DNA from: Arabidopsis thaliana
Lineage: Eukaryota > Streptophyta > Magnoliopsida > Brassicales > Brassicaceae
NCBI RefSeq assembly: GCF_000001735.4
Contig: NC_003074.8
Location: forward strand, 14,949,261 to 15,013,260
Direction of reading: 5' to 3'
Length of the DNA stretch: 64,000 bases
The notes under the pieces are model-generated. The model worked only from the letters and a program-made list of their open reading frames with translations. It was not told the DNA's origin and did no database searches. Below, piece by piece: positions 20,458-32,624 of this stretch (position 1 is the stretch's first letter; each line of letters opens with the position of its first letter). The translations under genes and the position numbers were made by a program.

Positions 20458-23400
20458 ATGACAATGGTGGTGCGTTTGGTTAGAGGGGAGTGGAGGAAGG
20501 ACGAAAACGGCTGTTACGAACACGTCTCAGCTTTAGAAGTATTTTCTATGACAGTTCGTCTTAGGGAGACCGATGGTTATAACAAGGTGGTTAGCGAGGT
20601 AAAGGAAATGTTGTCTATGGCCGTTACGGACGAGGTCAAGCTAAGTTACCAGTGGCCAAAGTGGATGATGGGACCATACTGGACACGAGCTAACTCAATA
20701 TACATCGTTGACGATGAAGATATGACATTATTCATGGCTATAAGGGCGGATCTCGATGAGGTACATCTACGAGTGAAAGTGATACATGGAGGAGTGGGAA
20801 AGAGTGTAAATTATTCCACGAGCCATCTTGATCTTGGAGGCATGACTGCAGAGGAGATATCAGATAATTACTGGAATTCCGCAGAAACAAGGTCAATTTG
20901 GGATAGTGCGTTAACGAGGTTGTTGACGAAGAATGTGGGTGTCGTTAACGGTAGTGCGAGTGATCTTCAACCAAGAGTGAACGAGACAGTTGAAGGACCG
21001 AGAAGGATAAACGTAAATGCAGGGATAAGGATAGAGGAACCGATAGACGCAACGCCTCTTAGAGCATCGGTACCCAAGCCGTCCGTTGACGGAGATAAAC
21101 GAAAGGCATCCGCAAAAGAGAAAGGCAAAGGACAAATTATCGAGTCAACATTGCCTCTACCTGTGCTAACGACTAGTTTACCAAGTATTAATATGTTTGA
21201 CGCAGCACAAGCTTCTGCAGAAGCGGAGTTTGAGGCGTTTAGAAGAACATACTTTGCGGAAATGTAGCGAGGTATGTGTGCTACAGAGATGACCCTAGGA
21301 GGACAGCAAATGGGGGCAGCTGAGGCAACCGCGGGAACAAAAACGGCTAGAACATTGGATTATGAAGGGGACGTTATTTTCATGGGGAGGTTGTTCAAAA
21401 ACAAAGATGACTGTTGCACAAAATTGGCAATTCATGCGATTCGCCGCAAGTTCCACTTTATTCGTGCGATTCGCCGCAAGTTCCACTTTATTCATGCGAA
21501 ATCATGTCCAACCATGGTCATCGCGGTCTGCGTGGGGAACACTTGCCCGTGGCGGGTTTATGCAACCAAATTAGTAGATAGTGATCGGTTTGAAGTGAGA
21601 ACGACCATACTGCAGCACACCTCCAGCGTGGACGCAAGAGGCAACCTCTACAAGCAAGCGTCAACAAGTAATAGGAAAGCTAATGAGAACACGGTATGTT
21701 GGGGTTGGAAGAGGACCTAGACCTAATGAGTTAAGGAAAATGCTGAGACAAGAATTCAGCCTCAATGTTTCGTACTAGAAAGCGTGGAGAGCAAGAAAGA
21801 TTGCTATGGACAATACTATGGGGTCGGCAATGGGGAGTTTTGCATTAATCCAACCATACTTCAAACTACTGATGGCAACGAACCCAAACTCAATTCCCGC
21901 GCTAGAAACAGAAACGGATAATTTGGGAGTTATCTGTTTTATGTATCTGTTCTTTGCATCAAACGCGTCGATCAAGGGGTATGCTTACATGATAAAAGTT
22001 GTTGTAATCGATGGGACTCACTTGAGGGGCAGGTATGGAGGTTGTCTTGTGGCTGCGAGCACTCAAGATGCAAATTTCCAATGTTTCCCACTAGTCTTTG
22101 GAATTGTTAATAGTGAAAATGACGAGGCGTGGACCTGGTTCATGAACAAGCTAAGTGACTTTGTCCCTGACGACCCAGACCTGATCTTCGTCTCGGACCG
22201 GCATACCTCCATCTACGCAAGTATTAGAAAAGTACATATTAACGCGATACCAAATTTATTAGTGAGTAATTTCTATAATAAAGGTAAATATATTGTTAGT
22301 CCAAATATGATATATTAGTTAGGTAACATCATCAAAAGATGTGTTTGATTAGAGCATGTTAATCAAATCGTTAGCAAGTAATAGGGTACACGGTTAATGT
22401 TTGTCTTATTATTTATTATATGCAGGTGTATCCCATGTCCTCGCATGCAGCTTGTGTGGTTCATTTGAAAAGAAACATTATCGCATTCTTTAAAAACGAA
22501 ACTATAGGAAGTCTAGTATCAACCACGGCGAGAGCGTACCGCTTATCTGATTTTAACAAAATATTTACGGAGATACGAGCAATGAACGGCCCATGTGCTG
22601 ACTATCTAACCGGAATTGGTTTTGAGCATTGGACACGATCTCATTTTGTAGGGGAGGGATAACGTCATGACAAGCAACATCGCAGAGTCTTTGAACAACG
22701 TGTTGACCATGTCAAGAGACTATCCGGTGATCTCGATCCTAGAATCTTGGAGAACAACTTTGGTAACATGGTTTGCACTTCGATGGGAAGCAGCTCAGAT
22801 GGAAGATAACATATTACCTCCAAAGATAAATGACATGGTTATAGAGAACTTTGAAAAAGGGGCAGGTTATGGAGTCTTGAAAATAGGCGACGGTCTATAT
22901 GAGGTTAGAGATATGGTGAATTGCGGGTACGCCGTAAATCTGTGGGAAAGAACGTGCACATGCCGCCAGTTCCAGCTACTTACCATACCATGTTCTCATG
23001 CAATCGCTGCGGCAATCAGAGAAGGGGTCAAAGTTAACTCAATGGTTGGGGTACACCACACCGTCCACAACTACGTTTAGAGTACAAAGAATTGATTATG
23101 CTAGTACCAGATATGGCAACGCTAGCACCATCACCAAATGATGTCGAAGGAGGAAAGCTAGCACCACCCTATGTGAACAACCACCGGGGAGACCAAGGAA
23201 AAGAAGGATATTTTCACGTGGTGAATTCAAGGTAATTTTACCGTTACAGGCTAATAATGTGTATATCAATAACATGGTGTCGGGATATTTTACATATGTT
23301 GAAAGTTTTGTGAATTTGTGATCAGAGAAAGTCGAGTAAGCGCTGCACACGCTGCCGTTCAGTTGGCCACAACCGAGCAACATGCAAGGGACCAATGACG
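20458..23400 (+). pseudogene. VANDAL-like MULE transposase (mudrA/vanA type), decayed
   Basis: An N-terminal domain (20458-21267) with charged linker is followed by a MuDR DNA-binding region (GRLFKNKDDC...KLAIHAIRRKFHF, CVGNTCPWRVYATK). The DDE region has VVIDGTHLRGRYGG and LIFVSDRHTSIY. An apparent intron follows (22232-22425, GT...TGCAG), then VYPMSSHAACVVHLKRNI, a SWIM zinc finger (CTCRQFQLLTIPCSHA near 22965) and a PPGRPRKRR segment. A second apparent intron (23232-23325) precedes a CTRCRSVGHNRATC zinc knuckle. Lesions: a stop between 21267 and 21274, a frameshift near 21690, TAG at 21776, a one-base shift near 22655 and frameshifts after 23080. Both catalytic Asp motifs seen are intact. 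It would have catalysed cut-and-paste movement of this MULE. Confidence 0.85.
21436..21495 (+). repeat. 30-bp in-frame tandem duplication in the MULE transposase
   Basis: Two consecutive 30-bp units (21436-21465 and 21466-21495) differ at one base and encode AIRRKFHFIR then AIRRKFHFIH. The second MULE at 62.4 kb has this block once (AINRKFHFR), so the duplication is specific to this copy. Confidence 0.9.
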
Positions 23401-23925
23401 GTAACTACTCGAAAAGACACCCTACTTAAATACATAAAAACACCCGGTTACCTTTGCTAATACCTAAGATAACACACATGAACCTTAGGATGAAGGGGAA
23501 TGCAAGTTTTTTGGCGGAGGGAAAACGGATGGATGACGATGGGCAAAGAAAGCCTAACGTGAGGTTTTATAAATAAGGAAAATGACGCTGGTAGAATATT
23601 TTTGTTTGTAGAGAATGCGGATTCTATTGGCCTAGCATGTATAATTATCGAAGCAATACCCATTCGTAGCGTGATGTATGAATGATAACACCAGTTAATG
23701 TTTAATTATCCTTTAGCAGCATTCGACCATATCTAATTAGTAATGTAGAAACTTCATTAGACATTAAGATGTTTCTTAGTAAATAACATATTTATAAGTA
23801 ATAGCTTATAAAAACATATTTATTGTTCAAGAAATAAAAGGGTAAGGTAGATAGTATAACAGAAAGTAAAATATATTTTCCAACTAAACTTTCTTTCTTC
23901 TGGAGAATACTTACATTGTTAATAT

Positions 23926-24048
23926 ATTAATTATCGGATACCTAGAATTAGGGAAAGCAAACAAACAATTTCTCTTAATATATTACATTCGTAATAAATT
24001 AATTATCGGATACCTAGAATTAGGGGAAACAAACAATTTCTCTTAATA
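23926..24048. repeat. Tandem duplication, period 72 bp
   Basis: ATTAATTATCGGATACCTAG with its continuation through CAATTTCTCTTAATA occurs at 23926-23979 and again at 23998-24048. Confidence 0.75.
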
Positions 24049-24069
24049 AGTAATTACATACAGAAACTC

Positions 24070-24135
24070 ACTTATCGAGATGATTCTAACTACTTATCGA
24101 GATGAGTCTAATTACTTATCGAGATGAGTATAACT
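24070..24135. repeat. Three tandem 22-bp units
   Basis: ACTTATCGAGATGANTCTAA-type units at 24070-24091, 24092-24113 and 24114-24135, each differing by one or two bases. Confidence 0.85.
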
Positions 24136-26081
24136 ATATCGGTGCCATATAGTTAGATATTTGTTTAAATACTGTTACCAACTTTAAGGCATATACTTGC
24201 ATAGTAGTAAACTAATGAACAATGTAGTAACTTCATTAGACATTAAACATTTTTTTATTCAACATCATATTTTATAATATTATCTAGGTAAGAACTAACT
24301 TACATGGTATAACTTACAATGATAAGATTTGGATTACAAGATACCGAGAGTTTTGCAAAACAACCAATTTGTCTACATAAATATTGTCGTATAAATGAAC
24401 CATAAATTATTGAACTTAACCTAAATCCAACAAGTAAATAATTAACATCTTTGATAAGTCCGTACTATTATTATCACATAACTTAAAATATGATTAAATA
24501 AATTTCCACAATACAAGGGAACAAAATAAGAATAATTAAAATCTTACCGAGTAATTGTATAATTAATGTATAACCAAATTGTTGGCATTAGAAAGTAACT
24601 TGATAGGGGTATATGAGAAAAAAATAAAATGTAGGAGATAACTTTTACAGTGACACTTAACATCTTTAGGAGTCAAATTTAATAAGCCCATAATAAATTT
24701 ATTAGATAACTTAAATTATGTCTAAATTAACACATTAAAAGGGAAATAATTAGAATTATAAAAAATCCACAACAAAACAAATTTAAACAAAGTATTAGGA
24801 AGGGATAAGTTTATATCGCGATAATAAAGTACTTGGTGGATATTAGGAACGAAAGTTATATGGGAAAACTAAGGGGGCGAGAATGAAGGCAGACACAAGT
24901 TTTTTGGTTTGGGTTTCAATGCAATCAGGTGAAAACTCCAGACAGTCATCCATACCACCAACAATATGGGCATGAATCAGGAAAATGGTCATCAAGCCAG
25001 CGTCAACATGGTCAATCACTTGCTGGATGCATAAAGACCTTTCAACTGAGTATGGAGTAGGTAAGAGCTGAGTCATGGTTGGATTGAGAGCCGACTGTCT
25101 GAACAGAATAGGAAGCATCCCGGAGAGTGGTTCGAGAGCCGTCTTGAGGCTGGCATCAATGCGCAAATGAATGTTACAGTCGAGAACCATTATCTTAGCA
25201 CAATTGAGATCAACACATAAGGCTACCCAATGTTTTTTTTATCGAAATGGAATGGCAAATAGAAGTAATCAACATCCGTGAAAAGCTGAAGGCGGTCAAA
25301 GTCGCCATCACCAGCTATCGCATCAACCAACGACGTAGTAAACTGAAAATCTTGAGGAACATGAGCTTTGCAAAACTTGGGATACAGGTGGCATAGTTGA
25401 GAGATAAACTTGGCATCAAGAACATCCACACGAAGTTTGTTGCCATCGACCTCACCTGTCTGGAGGACATGCCTGCTAAATTTTAACAAACCGTCCATCA
25501 CCTGCAATAAGGCCAAGACATCACAATATTGTCGATGTTAATATAAAAATTATCTGGTAACACTGAGAATAGTGCGATAGACGACCTTGTTAGTAAAGGT
25601 TTTTCTGTCAACAAACTCCAGGATATCCTTGTTATTCATAGTAACATCACCGACGAGAGCGATTGAACTATAAAACGGTACCAAAATTGTTATATGTCAT
25701 TGATAAGTGGGAAGGACGAGATAAGTAGTTAACACAAAAGAGACCCAACAAACAGTAAGCCGAGAAAAATACCTGATTGCTTTAAGTTTCTTTAATGAAC
25801 AGTTAAAACGCTCTTTAGGATCTAAAGATGCAGTTGCATTGGGAGATGGATGCCCTACCAACAACTTGGTTTTCTTGTCAAACTGGAACCGAGCATCCAG
25901 TTTGCTAGAAATGTTTCTCTTCCTTTTACTCCTTCGTCCTCCGTGATTAGCGACAACAGAATTTTGGGTTTGCACACCTGTTTTAGATTCCTAGTAAACG
26001 ATAAAAAATTGTTTATGCGAGCGACGTAAATCTATAAGGGTAAAACCATATTTATCAATCAACAAAGAGAATCCATTTTAC

Positions 26082-26351
26082 CGGGATGGTGAGAGGTCGA
26101 TCTCTTTGAGAATCCTATTAAACGAAAACAATTTGTTTAAACGATAGAAACAAATAAAAACGGTTAATAACAGACTTATCGAACAAACAAAAAAATGACA
26201 TTTTACCTGAATGCCCATAGGTCGATCTGTTTGTGATTCTATTAAACGATAACAAATTGTTTAGACAATAAATTCATTTTTATATGGGTAAAACATGCAT
26301 GTAAATAAAATAAAATTTTTTACCTACATCGCTTGAGGTCGATCTTTGTTA
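26082..26351 (-). repeat. Three repeated short exon modules in the Ulp1-like gene
   Basis: Segments at 26082-26114, 26207-26238 and 26324-26351 share AGGTCGATCT (plus strand) and similar flanks, spaced about 120 bp. On the minus strand each is preceded by an acceptor-like TAG and followed by GTAAAA. The translated core is DRP in a Q/K-rich context. They look like duplicated exon-intron units. Confidence 0.6.
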
Positions 26352-26726
26352 CTAGCCAAGTTCTGTAATAGATAGTAACAATATTATGTAATAGTTAATT
26401 AAATATCACGGTAAACCTTATATGTGTGAAAATTTTACTAACTTCGTCTTCTCCTTCGGCTAGAAGCTTGGGGTCCTATAGTCAGAAAATAGATTCTGAT
26501 TATCAACTACATGTACAAACTAAATTGGGTTTGAAACTTGAAATTAATCAACAACATTGACGTTGACAGCAATCCTAACCATAAATCAAAAAAAAAAAAA
26601 CTTCTCGATAATTCTTAGTCGGTAACAAAAATATTAACTAAATTACATATATAATACCCGAAACTAATAAGAGTAAATTGTTACTAAATTACAAATCAGC
26701 ATGCTTAAGAGTGAAGTATTGTTTAC

Positions 26727-27343
26727 CTCATCATCATCATTGTTACCGCCACCGAGAACTTTTCCGGCGGAGTCCTTTGATGCATGCAATTATTATCCAA
26801 AAACCATTCTTACGACGCCCACATTTACCGGGGAAAAAATAAATAGCTAGTGAAAATGTTTACCACGACATCACAATTGTTTCCGGCGCCATTAACCTCT
26901 ACCCCCCCCCCCTTCTTTTGATGCCTGCAATGGGAATAAATCCATCAACTTTGAGGCCGAACAATACTTAGCGGGTAACAAACACTCTTAAATATATAAT
27001 ATTAATAATATACGGTATTGATAATATTGTAGGATTATTAAATAACATATCATCATGTCAAAAACCAAGTTATGCAACTTTTACCTCATCGTCTTCACCG
27101 TTTCCGTCTCCATTAGACTCTACACCACCATCTTTTGATTCCTGCAAGTATACACCAATTATAAATGATGTATAATAATTATATTAGCTTCTAAACTTGA
27201 AATTAAACAAAAAAAACTTTCTCCTAACTCACATAACCCGCTAAAGCTATAAAAACTAACTAAATATTATCAGTTAATTTGATTACCTCAGCATCGCCAT
27301 GGTTACCAACTTCCTCAGGGTCGACGCCCATAGTTTTTGGTCC
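26727..27343 (-). repeat. Four repeated 57-61 bp exon modules in the Ulp1-like gene
   Basis: Modules at 26727-26783, 26864-26924, 27085-27141 and 27287-27343 are bounded on the minus strand by an acceptor-like AG and a GTAA donor. They encode related acidic Gly/Asn-rich peptides such as ESKDGGVESNGDGNGEDDE. Intervening DNA is AT-rich, intron-like and 80-161 bp long. The 26864 module has an 11-base C run that alters its length. The 26727 module has AT in place of its acceptor AG. Confidence 0.65.
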
Positions 27344-28595
27344 CTATAACCAAAAGAAACAAAAAAATATTTACCCCATAACATAAAAAGTAACATTTCT
27401 AGTAGTTAGTTAGTTACTAACTGGTGAACTAACCAAATAATTTTCTACCTCACACCCTTGAAAAGATTGACCAACCGCCGCCTGAGACCCACTACAATCA
27501 CCAGGGAAACACCCTTTGTAATATGAAGCTATCACATCAACATAATTTTCAAGACCAAATCCTTTGTCGGGAGCTTGGGTGTCGCGATTAGAATCTTTGT
27601 CAAGGCGGGAAGAACGACAAACCAACGGACGGACAGGAAAGAGAGTGTCAAAGTCATCGTCTTCATCAAATATGGGTAGAGGATTATTACGGGGAGCAGG
27701 CACGTGTTTCTCTTTCCTAATCACTGCAGGAACTTCTTTCCCATTGTTAGCAGGACCGTCTTTCCCATTCTCATCCGAGACCAGTCTATTTGAAAGAAAC
27801 CAATCGGTAACGCCTTTCATTATTTTTTTTGTACTGGGCAGCGAACTTAGCATCTAACATTCAGGATAGCGCGCCCATGTCAACCGAAACAACCGTTTCA
27901 TCTTCATCCGTCAATGATTGATGGGTCCTTCAAACCCAGTTAAATTTTTTGGGAGTCTGCCCTTCTTAGAAGCTTTTCTCCCACGACCACCTTTCGAAAT
28001 AGCGTTCCTTTTATGTTTCTTGGGTGCTACAACAATTTCAGATGGGACGCAACCACCAGGAAACATATCATTGTTGAACTTGGAACCTTTGGACGCCAAC
28101 TTCACCATTGCGTCAACACGGGGGTCAACTTCGTCAACTGCCCAGGAAAGATCTTGGGCGGGATCAAGAACGACATCGGGACGGATGATGGGATCAACAC
28201 GGGTCTGCGTAATAACACAGTAACACAAAACATTAAATAGTATCCGGTATTCAATAGTTTATCACCTGACATTTAGCGTCAAGATCTTTGGCGTTACCGA
28301 GTTTAAACGGAACAATCTGATGGGGTTTAGTTCAACAGTCACTTCATCAGACTCAGACCTACCCGTCTCTTCCGATACAGGACCTTCTTGAATAGCAGGA
28401 GCGGCTTGAAGAACAACAAGCTGAAGGACGTACAATAGACCTTGAACTGCTAAAGATGTGGTTGTGAGCTGTTCTATTTCTCTCTCTTTGATGGACTTCA
28501 TCGTCATCTCAAAAGTCAAACAACCCCAAGGATAATTAAGAAACGAAGTTAGGTTTTCGGACATCTCGGCGTGCTCTTTGACAATTTTCGAATAA

Positions 28596-28630
28596 TGTGA
28601 TGTTGGCAGGAGATATCCGTCAAAGAGCGC
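28596..28630. repeat. Host-gene 35-bp segment duplicated inside the Athila element
   Basis: This piece of the Ulp1-like gene, immediately before the Athila 5' LTR, recurs with one mismatch at 35936-35970 immediately before the 3' LTR. Both copies end in AGCGC. Confidence 0.9.
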
Positions 28631-30263
28631 TGATAACACTATATTTTACTCATTTTAGGCTTGTATTTATCATCATTTATCTTAGTGATTACTCATTGTT
28701 TCATATCATTTTGCATCACATTTAGCTTATTTTGCACACTTAGGCATTTAGGATCATCTTGCATACATATTGCATATTTTGGTGTGTTTTCAGGTGCAGA
28801 AGGAGCTTACAAGGATTCTACTCGACCCTCTACTCTATCCAACCAGGAGGGAAGCAGCGGAGCATTCTACTCGACCAGTTCACTCGATCCAGGCAGCCTC
28901 AAAGGAAGCAGCAGATCGATCTACTCACCCCTCCTACTCGATCCTCTACTCGACCCATTTACTCGACCAAGGGCGACCTACTCTACAAGACTTGTTGATC
29001 TATCAAAGCTTCTTCGGATCCTCCTCATTCCCCACTCAACCAGACATCTGAGCATACAGATAGGAGAGGAAGAAGCATCTACTCGAGCAATTGATCACTC
29101 GGATCATGGAGGCAAAGGCGCAGACTTTGCAGCACCTTGTTTACTCGATCCCCAAGATCGAGCAATCGCCCAAACCGCCCAAACCGCCTCAAGTCTTTTG
29201 TCTTCTAGTGAATCTAGGGTTTTCAACATTTTAGTATAAATAGATCGCTTTGGGGTTTGTCCAAAGGATCTAGCTTTTATCTCTTAGTTTTTGCTTGTGT
29301 TCTTGAATCTTAAAACCTTAATTACTCTTAATCTATTTTGTTTTTGCATTTAGTTCTTTGAGTAGAGTTGTTTAACTTGTTTAGATCCACATTTTGGTAT
29401 AATTTCAGTAATTTCTGGGTTTGTGTTCTTGAGTATGTTGCTTTAGTAGTGATTAGGGTTCTTGAGGATGGATTAGATTAGGGTAATCTCTAGGTTAGTC
29501 AGGTGGTTATGATTAGGTTAGATCCCTTTTGGATTCGTTGGCCCCTATGCGGTTTTCGCTGGCTAATGTGGCAATTCGACCTTAGGTATCCAGCGTCCAA
29601 AAGATGTTCAAATGGATGACTGATCTACGAATTCCAGAGATTTGTAGACTCTAGACCAAGAGATTGGCTAGACTGCTTATTGACTTTGGTAGATTGTTGC
29701 TTAAACCCTCCTCTCCTATGTTTCATCAACGAGAGTTGAGATTAGGAAGTGGTAGAGTTATGGGAGTCTCTGTCACGAGAGTGGATTGACCCGGTTTTTG
29801 AATCTATCGTCTAGGGTATCTGCCTTTCGCCTGTTAGCCACCTGATGAACCCTAGAGTTGCCCTTATCAATGAATCCATCCTTAGGACTTCTATTCTTCT
29901 TAGATTTATTTGTATTTACTCACTGTTTGCACTTTTATTTACCAGTTATTTGTGTCACCTCTTGATTGCATTTTAGTTCTTAAATTTGTTGCATGTTGGT
30001 TCTACTCGACCCAATGATCAGGAAGGGCTTTTAAGTTCTTATTTTTGTTGTTTAAATCCTGACCTAGGATTGTTACTAGAAACCAACCATCTCTATAATC
30101 TGGCTTGACTTAGTTGCTTTTGTACACATCTTGATTGCTAGCAATAACAGTAGACTGGATTGACACCCCCTATAGATGCATCGACATGTTAGTGTTTAAA
30201 GGGAATTGAACTGAACTGAACCTCACTTCAGCAAATAAGTAGGCCTAAAAAACCTACTTATCA
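28631..30263 (+). repeat. Athila 5' LTR
   Basis: 1633 bp, TGATAACACTAT start and CCTACTTATCA end. It is rich in CTCGACC words between about 28800 and 29100. A TATA-like TATAAATAGA near 29235 could be its promoter. Confidence 0.88.
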
Positions 30264-30264
30264 A

Positions 30265-30277
30265 TTTGACGCTGTTG
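30265..30277 (+). other. Athila primer-binding site (Asp tRNA type)
   Basis: TTGACGCTGTTGC just inside the 5' LTR resembles the Athila site TGGCGCCGTTGCC, complementary to Asp tRNA, with a few substitutions. Confidence 0.5.
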
Positions 30278-30401
30278 CTAATTCATTGTTGCATTGTTAC
30301 ATTCAAGATATCAGAAAAAGTTAAGATCAAGTTCTTTTACATTTATCAAGTTACTAACTCTTATTTTCGTCTGTTTGTTTTTGTGATATAGGTACTAATC
30401 T

Positions 30402-31417
30402 TTGTGCATGCAAACTCGATCCAAAGTTTCTGCACACCTACTACCATTCAAAGACAGGATTGACAAATTACCTCGTGAGTTACAAGAAACCAAAGCAAAG
30501 GCAGCCTGTGATCAGCAAAGACCAGCTGCTATGGATCAACAGAACATACCAGTTGATGTTCAAGATCCACCTAATGTTGATCAACCAAGAAACATTGGTG
30601 CTGGTGTGCCCCAAGTAATCATAACCATAGACAAGGGATAGTGCCACCACCAGTTCAGAACAACAACTTTGAGATCAAGAGTTGTCTTATCTCCATGATC
30701 CAAGGAAACAAATTTCATGGTTTACCTATGGAAGATCTTCTGGACCATCTTGACAGCTTTGATAGGCTCTGTGGCCTTACCAAAATCAATGGTGTCACTG
30801 AAGATATGTTTAAGCTCAGACTATTTCCCTTCTCTTTGGGAGATAAGGCACACCACTGGGAGAAGACTCTACCCCCAGACTCGATCAGCTCTTGGGATGA
30901 TTGTAAGAAAGCTTTTCTTGCCAAGTTCTTCTCTAATGCTCGCACAGCTAGATTGAGGAACAAGATCTCAGGCTTCACACAGAAAAACAATGAAACTTTC
31001 TATGAAGCTTGGGAGAGGTTTAAAAGCTACACCACTCAGTGTCCCCATCACGGTTTCAAGAAAGCTTCATTATTGAGCACACTCTACAGAGGAGCTTTAC
31101 CAAAGATCAGAATGCTACTCGACACTGCCTCAAATGGAAACTTCCTGAACAAGGAAGTAGCAGAAGGATGGGAGTTGGTCGAAAATCTAGCACAATCTGA
31201 TGGGTGCTACAATGAAGACTATGATCGCTCAGTGAGAGGAACTGGAGGCAGTGAAGATAAACAGAGTAAAGATATCAAGGCTCTGAATGAAAAGCTAGAC
31301 AAGCTATTGATGGCTCAGCAGAAGCAGATACACTACATCACTAATGAAGAGCATTTCCAAATGCAAGAAGGGGGGAATGATCAAACTGAAGAGTTGTGCT
31401 ACATTCAGAACCAATGA
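30402..31417 (+). pseudogene. Athila gag
   Basis: The first reading block (30402-30641) gives an N-terminal part and stops. A second frame (30641-31417) carries the retrotransposon gag core: [54 protein letters not shown] and [20 protein letters not shown]. The core matches Athila capsid proteins, which would form cytoplasmic particles. The frame break at 30641 and the stop at 31417 separate it from the downstream gag C-terminus and protease. Confidence 0.85.
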
Positions 31418-32005
31418 GGGTTCCACAAGGGCTACAACTACTACAAGCCCAACCCAAACCTCTCCTACAGAAGCGCTAATGTAGCCAACCCCCAAGATCA
31501 AGTGTATCCACCACAACAAAATAAGTCTAAGCCATTTGTTCAGTATAACCAAGGTTATGTCCCTAAACAACAGTTTAATGGAGGCTACCAACAGCAGAAT
31601 CCACCATCAGGGATCACTAAACAACCACAACAAGCACCAGCAGCTCAAGATCCTGAAATTAAGCAACTTAGTCAACAGATCATTCAAGGACAAGCTACTG
31701 GAGCTATGGCTTTTGACAAGAAGATAACTGAATTACACAACAAGATTGATTGTTCTTTCAACGATCTAAATGTCAAGTTCGAAACTCTGAATTCCAAAAT
31801 CAAGTATCTGGAGAGTCAATTTGCATCAACCTCTGCTCTGAAGCATCCTCAACAACTTCCAGGGAAAGCAGTTCAGAATCCTAAGGACTATGCTACTACA
31901 AATGCTATCACCATCCACCAAGAAGATGAGTCTCCACCAGGTCATCAGACTCCCCATACTGAGGACAATATGATTCAAAAAGGGGGGGGATTCAACTTAA
32001 ATTGA
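31418..32005 (+). pseudogene. Athila gag C-terminal region
   Basis: A Gln/Pro/Asn-rich segment ([20 protein letters not shown]) followed by a coiled-coil-like stretch ([19 protein letters not shown]). No zinc knuckle is visible. It sits between gag core and protease in the element order and ends at 32005. Confidence 0.65.
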
Positions 32006-32129
32006 TGCACCTTCCACCCAGCAATTCATATGGACTATAGAGCACATACCTTTGCTGAATACTCACCACTTTGAAAAACATTTCAAAAGAGAAAAACTCA
32101 AGAAGGATCAGAATCAAGAAATGATTAGT

Positions 32130-32618
32130 AGAGTCATCACTTAAGAAACTTACAAGAAGAAAGTCATCCAAGAAAAGCTTGATGATCCCGGTTCATTCAC
32201 TCTGCCATGCTCTCTAGGACCATTGACATTCAATAGGTGCCTTTTTGATTTGGGAGCATCTGTTAGCCATATGCCTCTCTCTACAGCTAAAAGGCTAGGG
32301 ATCATGGAATACAAGTTCTTCTACTTAGCTTTTCTCTTAGCTGATGGTTCTGTTGCATATCCTCATGGTCTAATAGAAAATCTGCCTATCAAGATTGGAA
32401 ATGTTGAGATACCTACAGATTTTGTGGTATTGGACGTAGATGAAGAAGGCAAGGATCCCCTGATCCTAGCCAGACCATTCTTAGCTTCAGCTAGAGCAGT
32501 CATAGATGTCAGGAATGGAAAAATTGATCTAAACCTTGAAAAAGGTATCAAGATGAGATTGGACATCAGCAAGGCTTCAGGGAAATCAACTATAGGAGGT
32601 AAGAGTTTTGGGATTTAG
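32130..32618 (+). pseudogene. Athila aspartic protease region
   Basis: The frame contains [20 protein letters not shown] (active-site DLGAS, usually DLGAS or DSGAS), [20 protein letters not shown] and [20 protein letters not shown]. This is the retropepsin-like fold of Gypsy elements. It ends at 32618, where reverse transcriptase should follow. Instead there is only a divergent, unassigned region, so pol has been lost. Confidence 0.8.
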
Positions 32619-32624
32619 GACATA

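Larger units (their letters stand above)
23480..24840. other. AT-rich spacer between convergent MULE genes
   Basis: No gene seen. It contains two tandem repeat patches, listed separately. It separates the plus-strand transposase from the minus-strand Ulp1-like gene. Confidence 0.6.
24843..28630 (-). pseudogene. Ulp1-protease-like gene of a KAONASHI/VANDAL-type MULE, 3' part
   Basis: Read right to left, it starts inside the conserved DUF1985-linked region (FDGYLLPTSHY, YPWGCLTFEM). It then has a linker with many small apparent exons (26.08-27.35 kb), a basic exon at 25773-25990 (GGRRSKRKRN), and the C48 peptidase domain: LFTDVDYFYLPFHF, a His-Trp after a frameshift in the A-run at about 25230, VLDCNIHL and HVDAGLMTIFL. 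C48 peptidases cleave SUMO-like conjugates using His, Asp and Cys. The Cys position (normally DCG) is DAG, with the Ala codon at 24999-25001. The frameshift, the missing nucleophile and the Athila insertion make it a pseudogene. Exon limits are inferred from GT/AG signals. Confidence 0.75.

Noticed and set aside
27564-28223. Plus-strand frames in the Ulp1-like region
   Set aside because: They are antisense to minus-strand exons and have no recognisable domain.
28661-29239. Open frame rich in Ser, Thr and Arg in the Athila 5' LTR
   Set aside because: It is created by CTCGACC-type repeats and recurs in the 3' LTR; not a gene.
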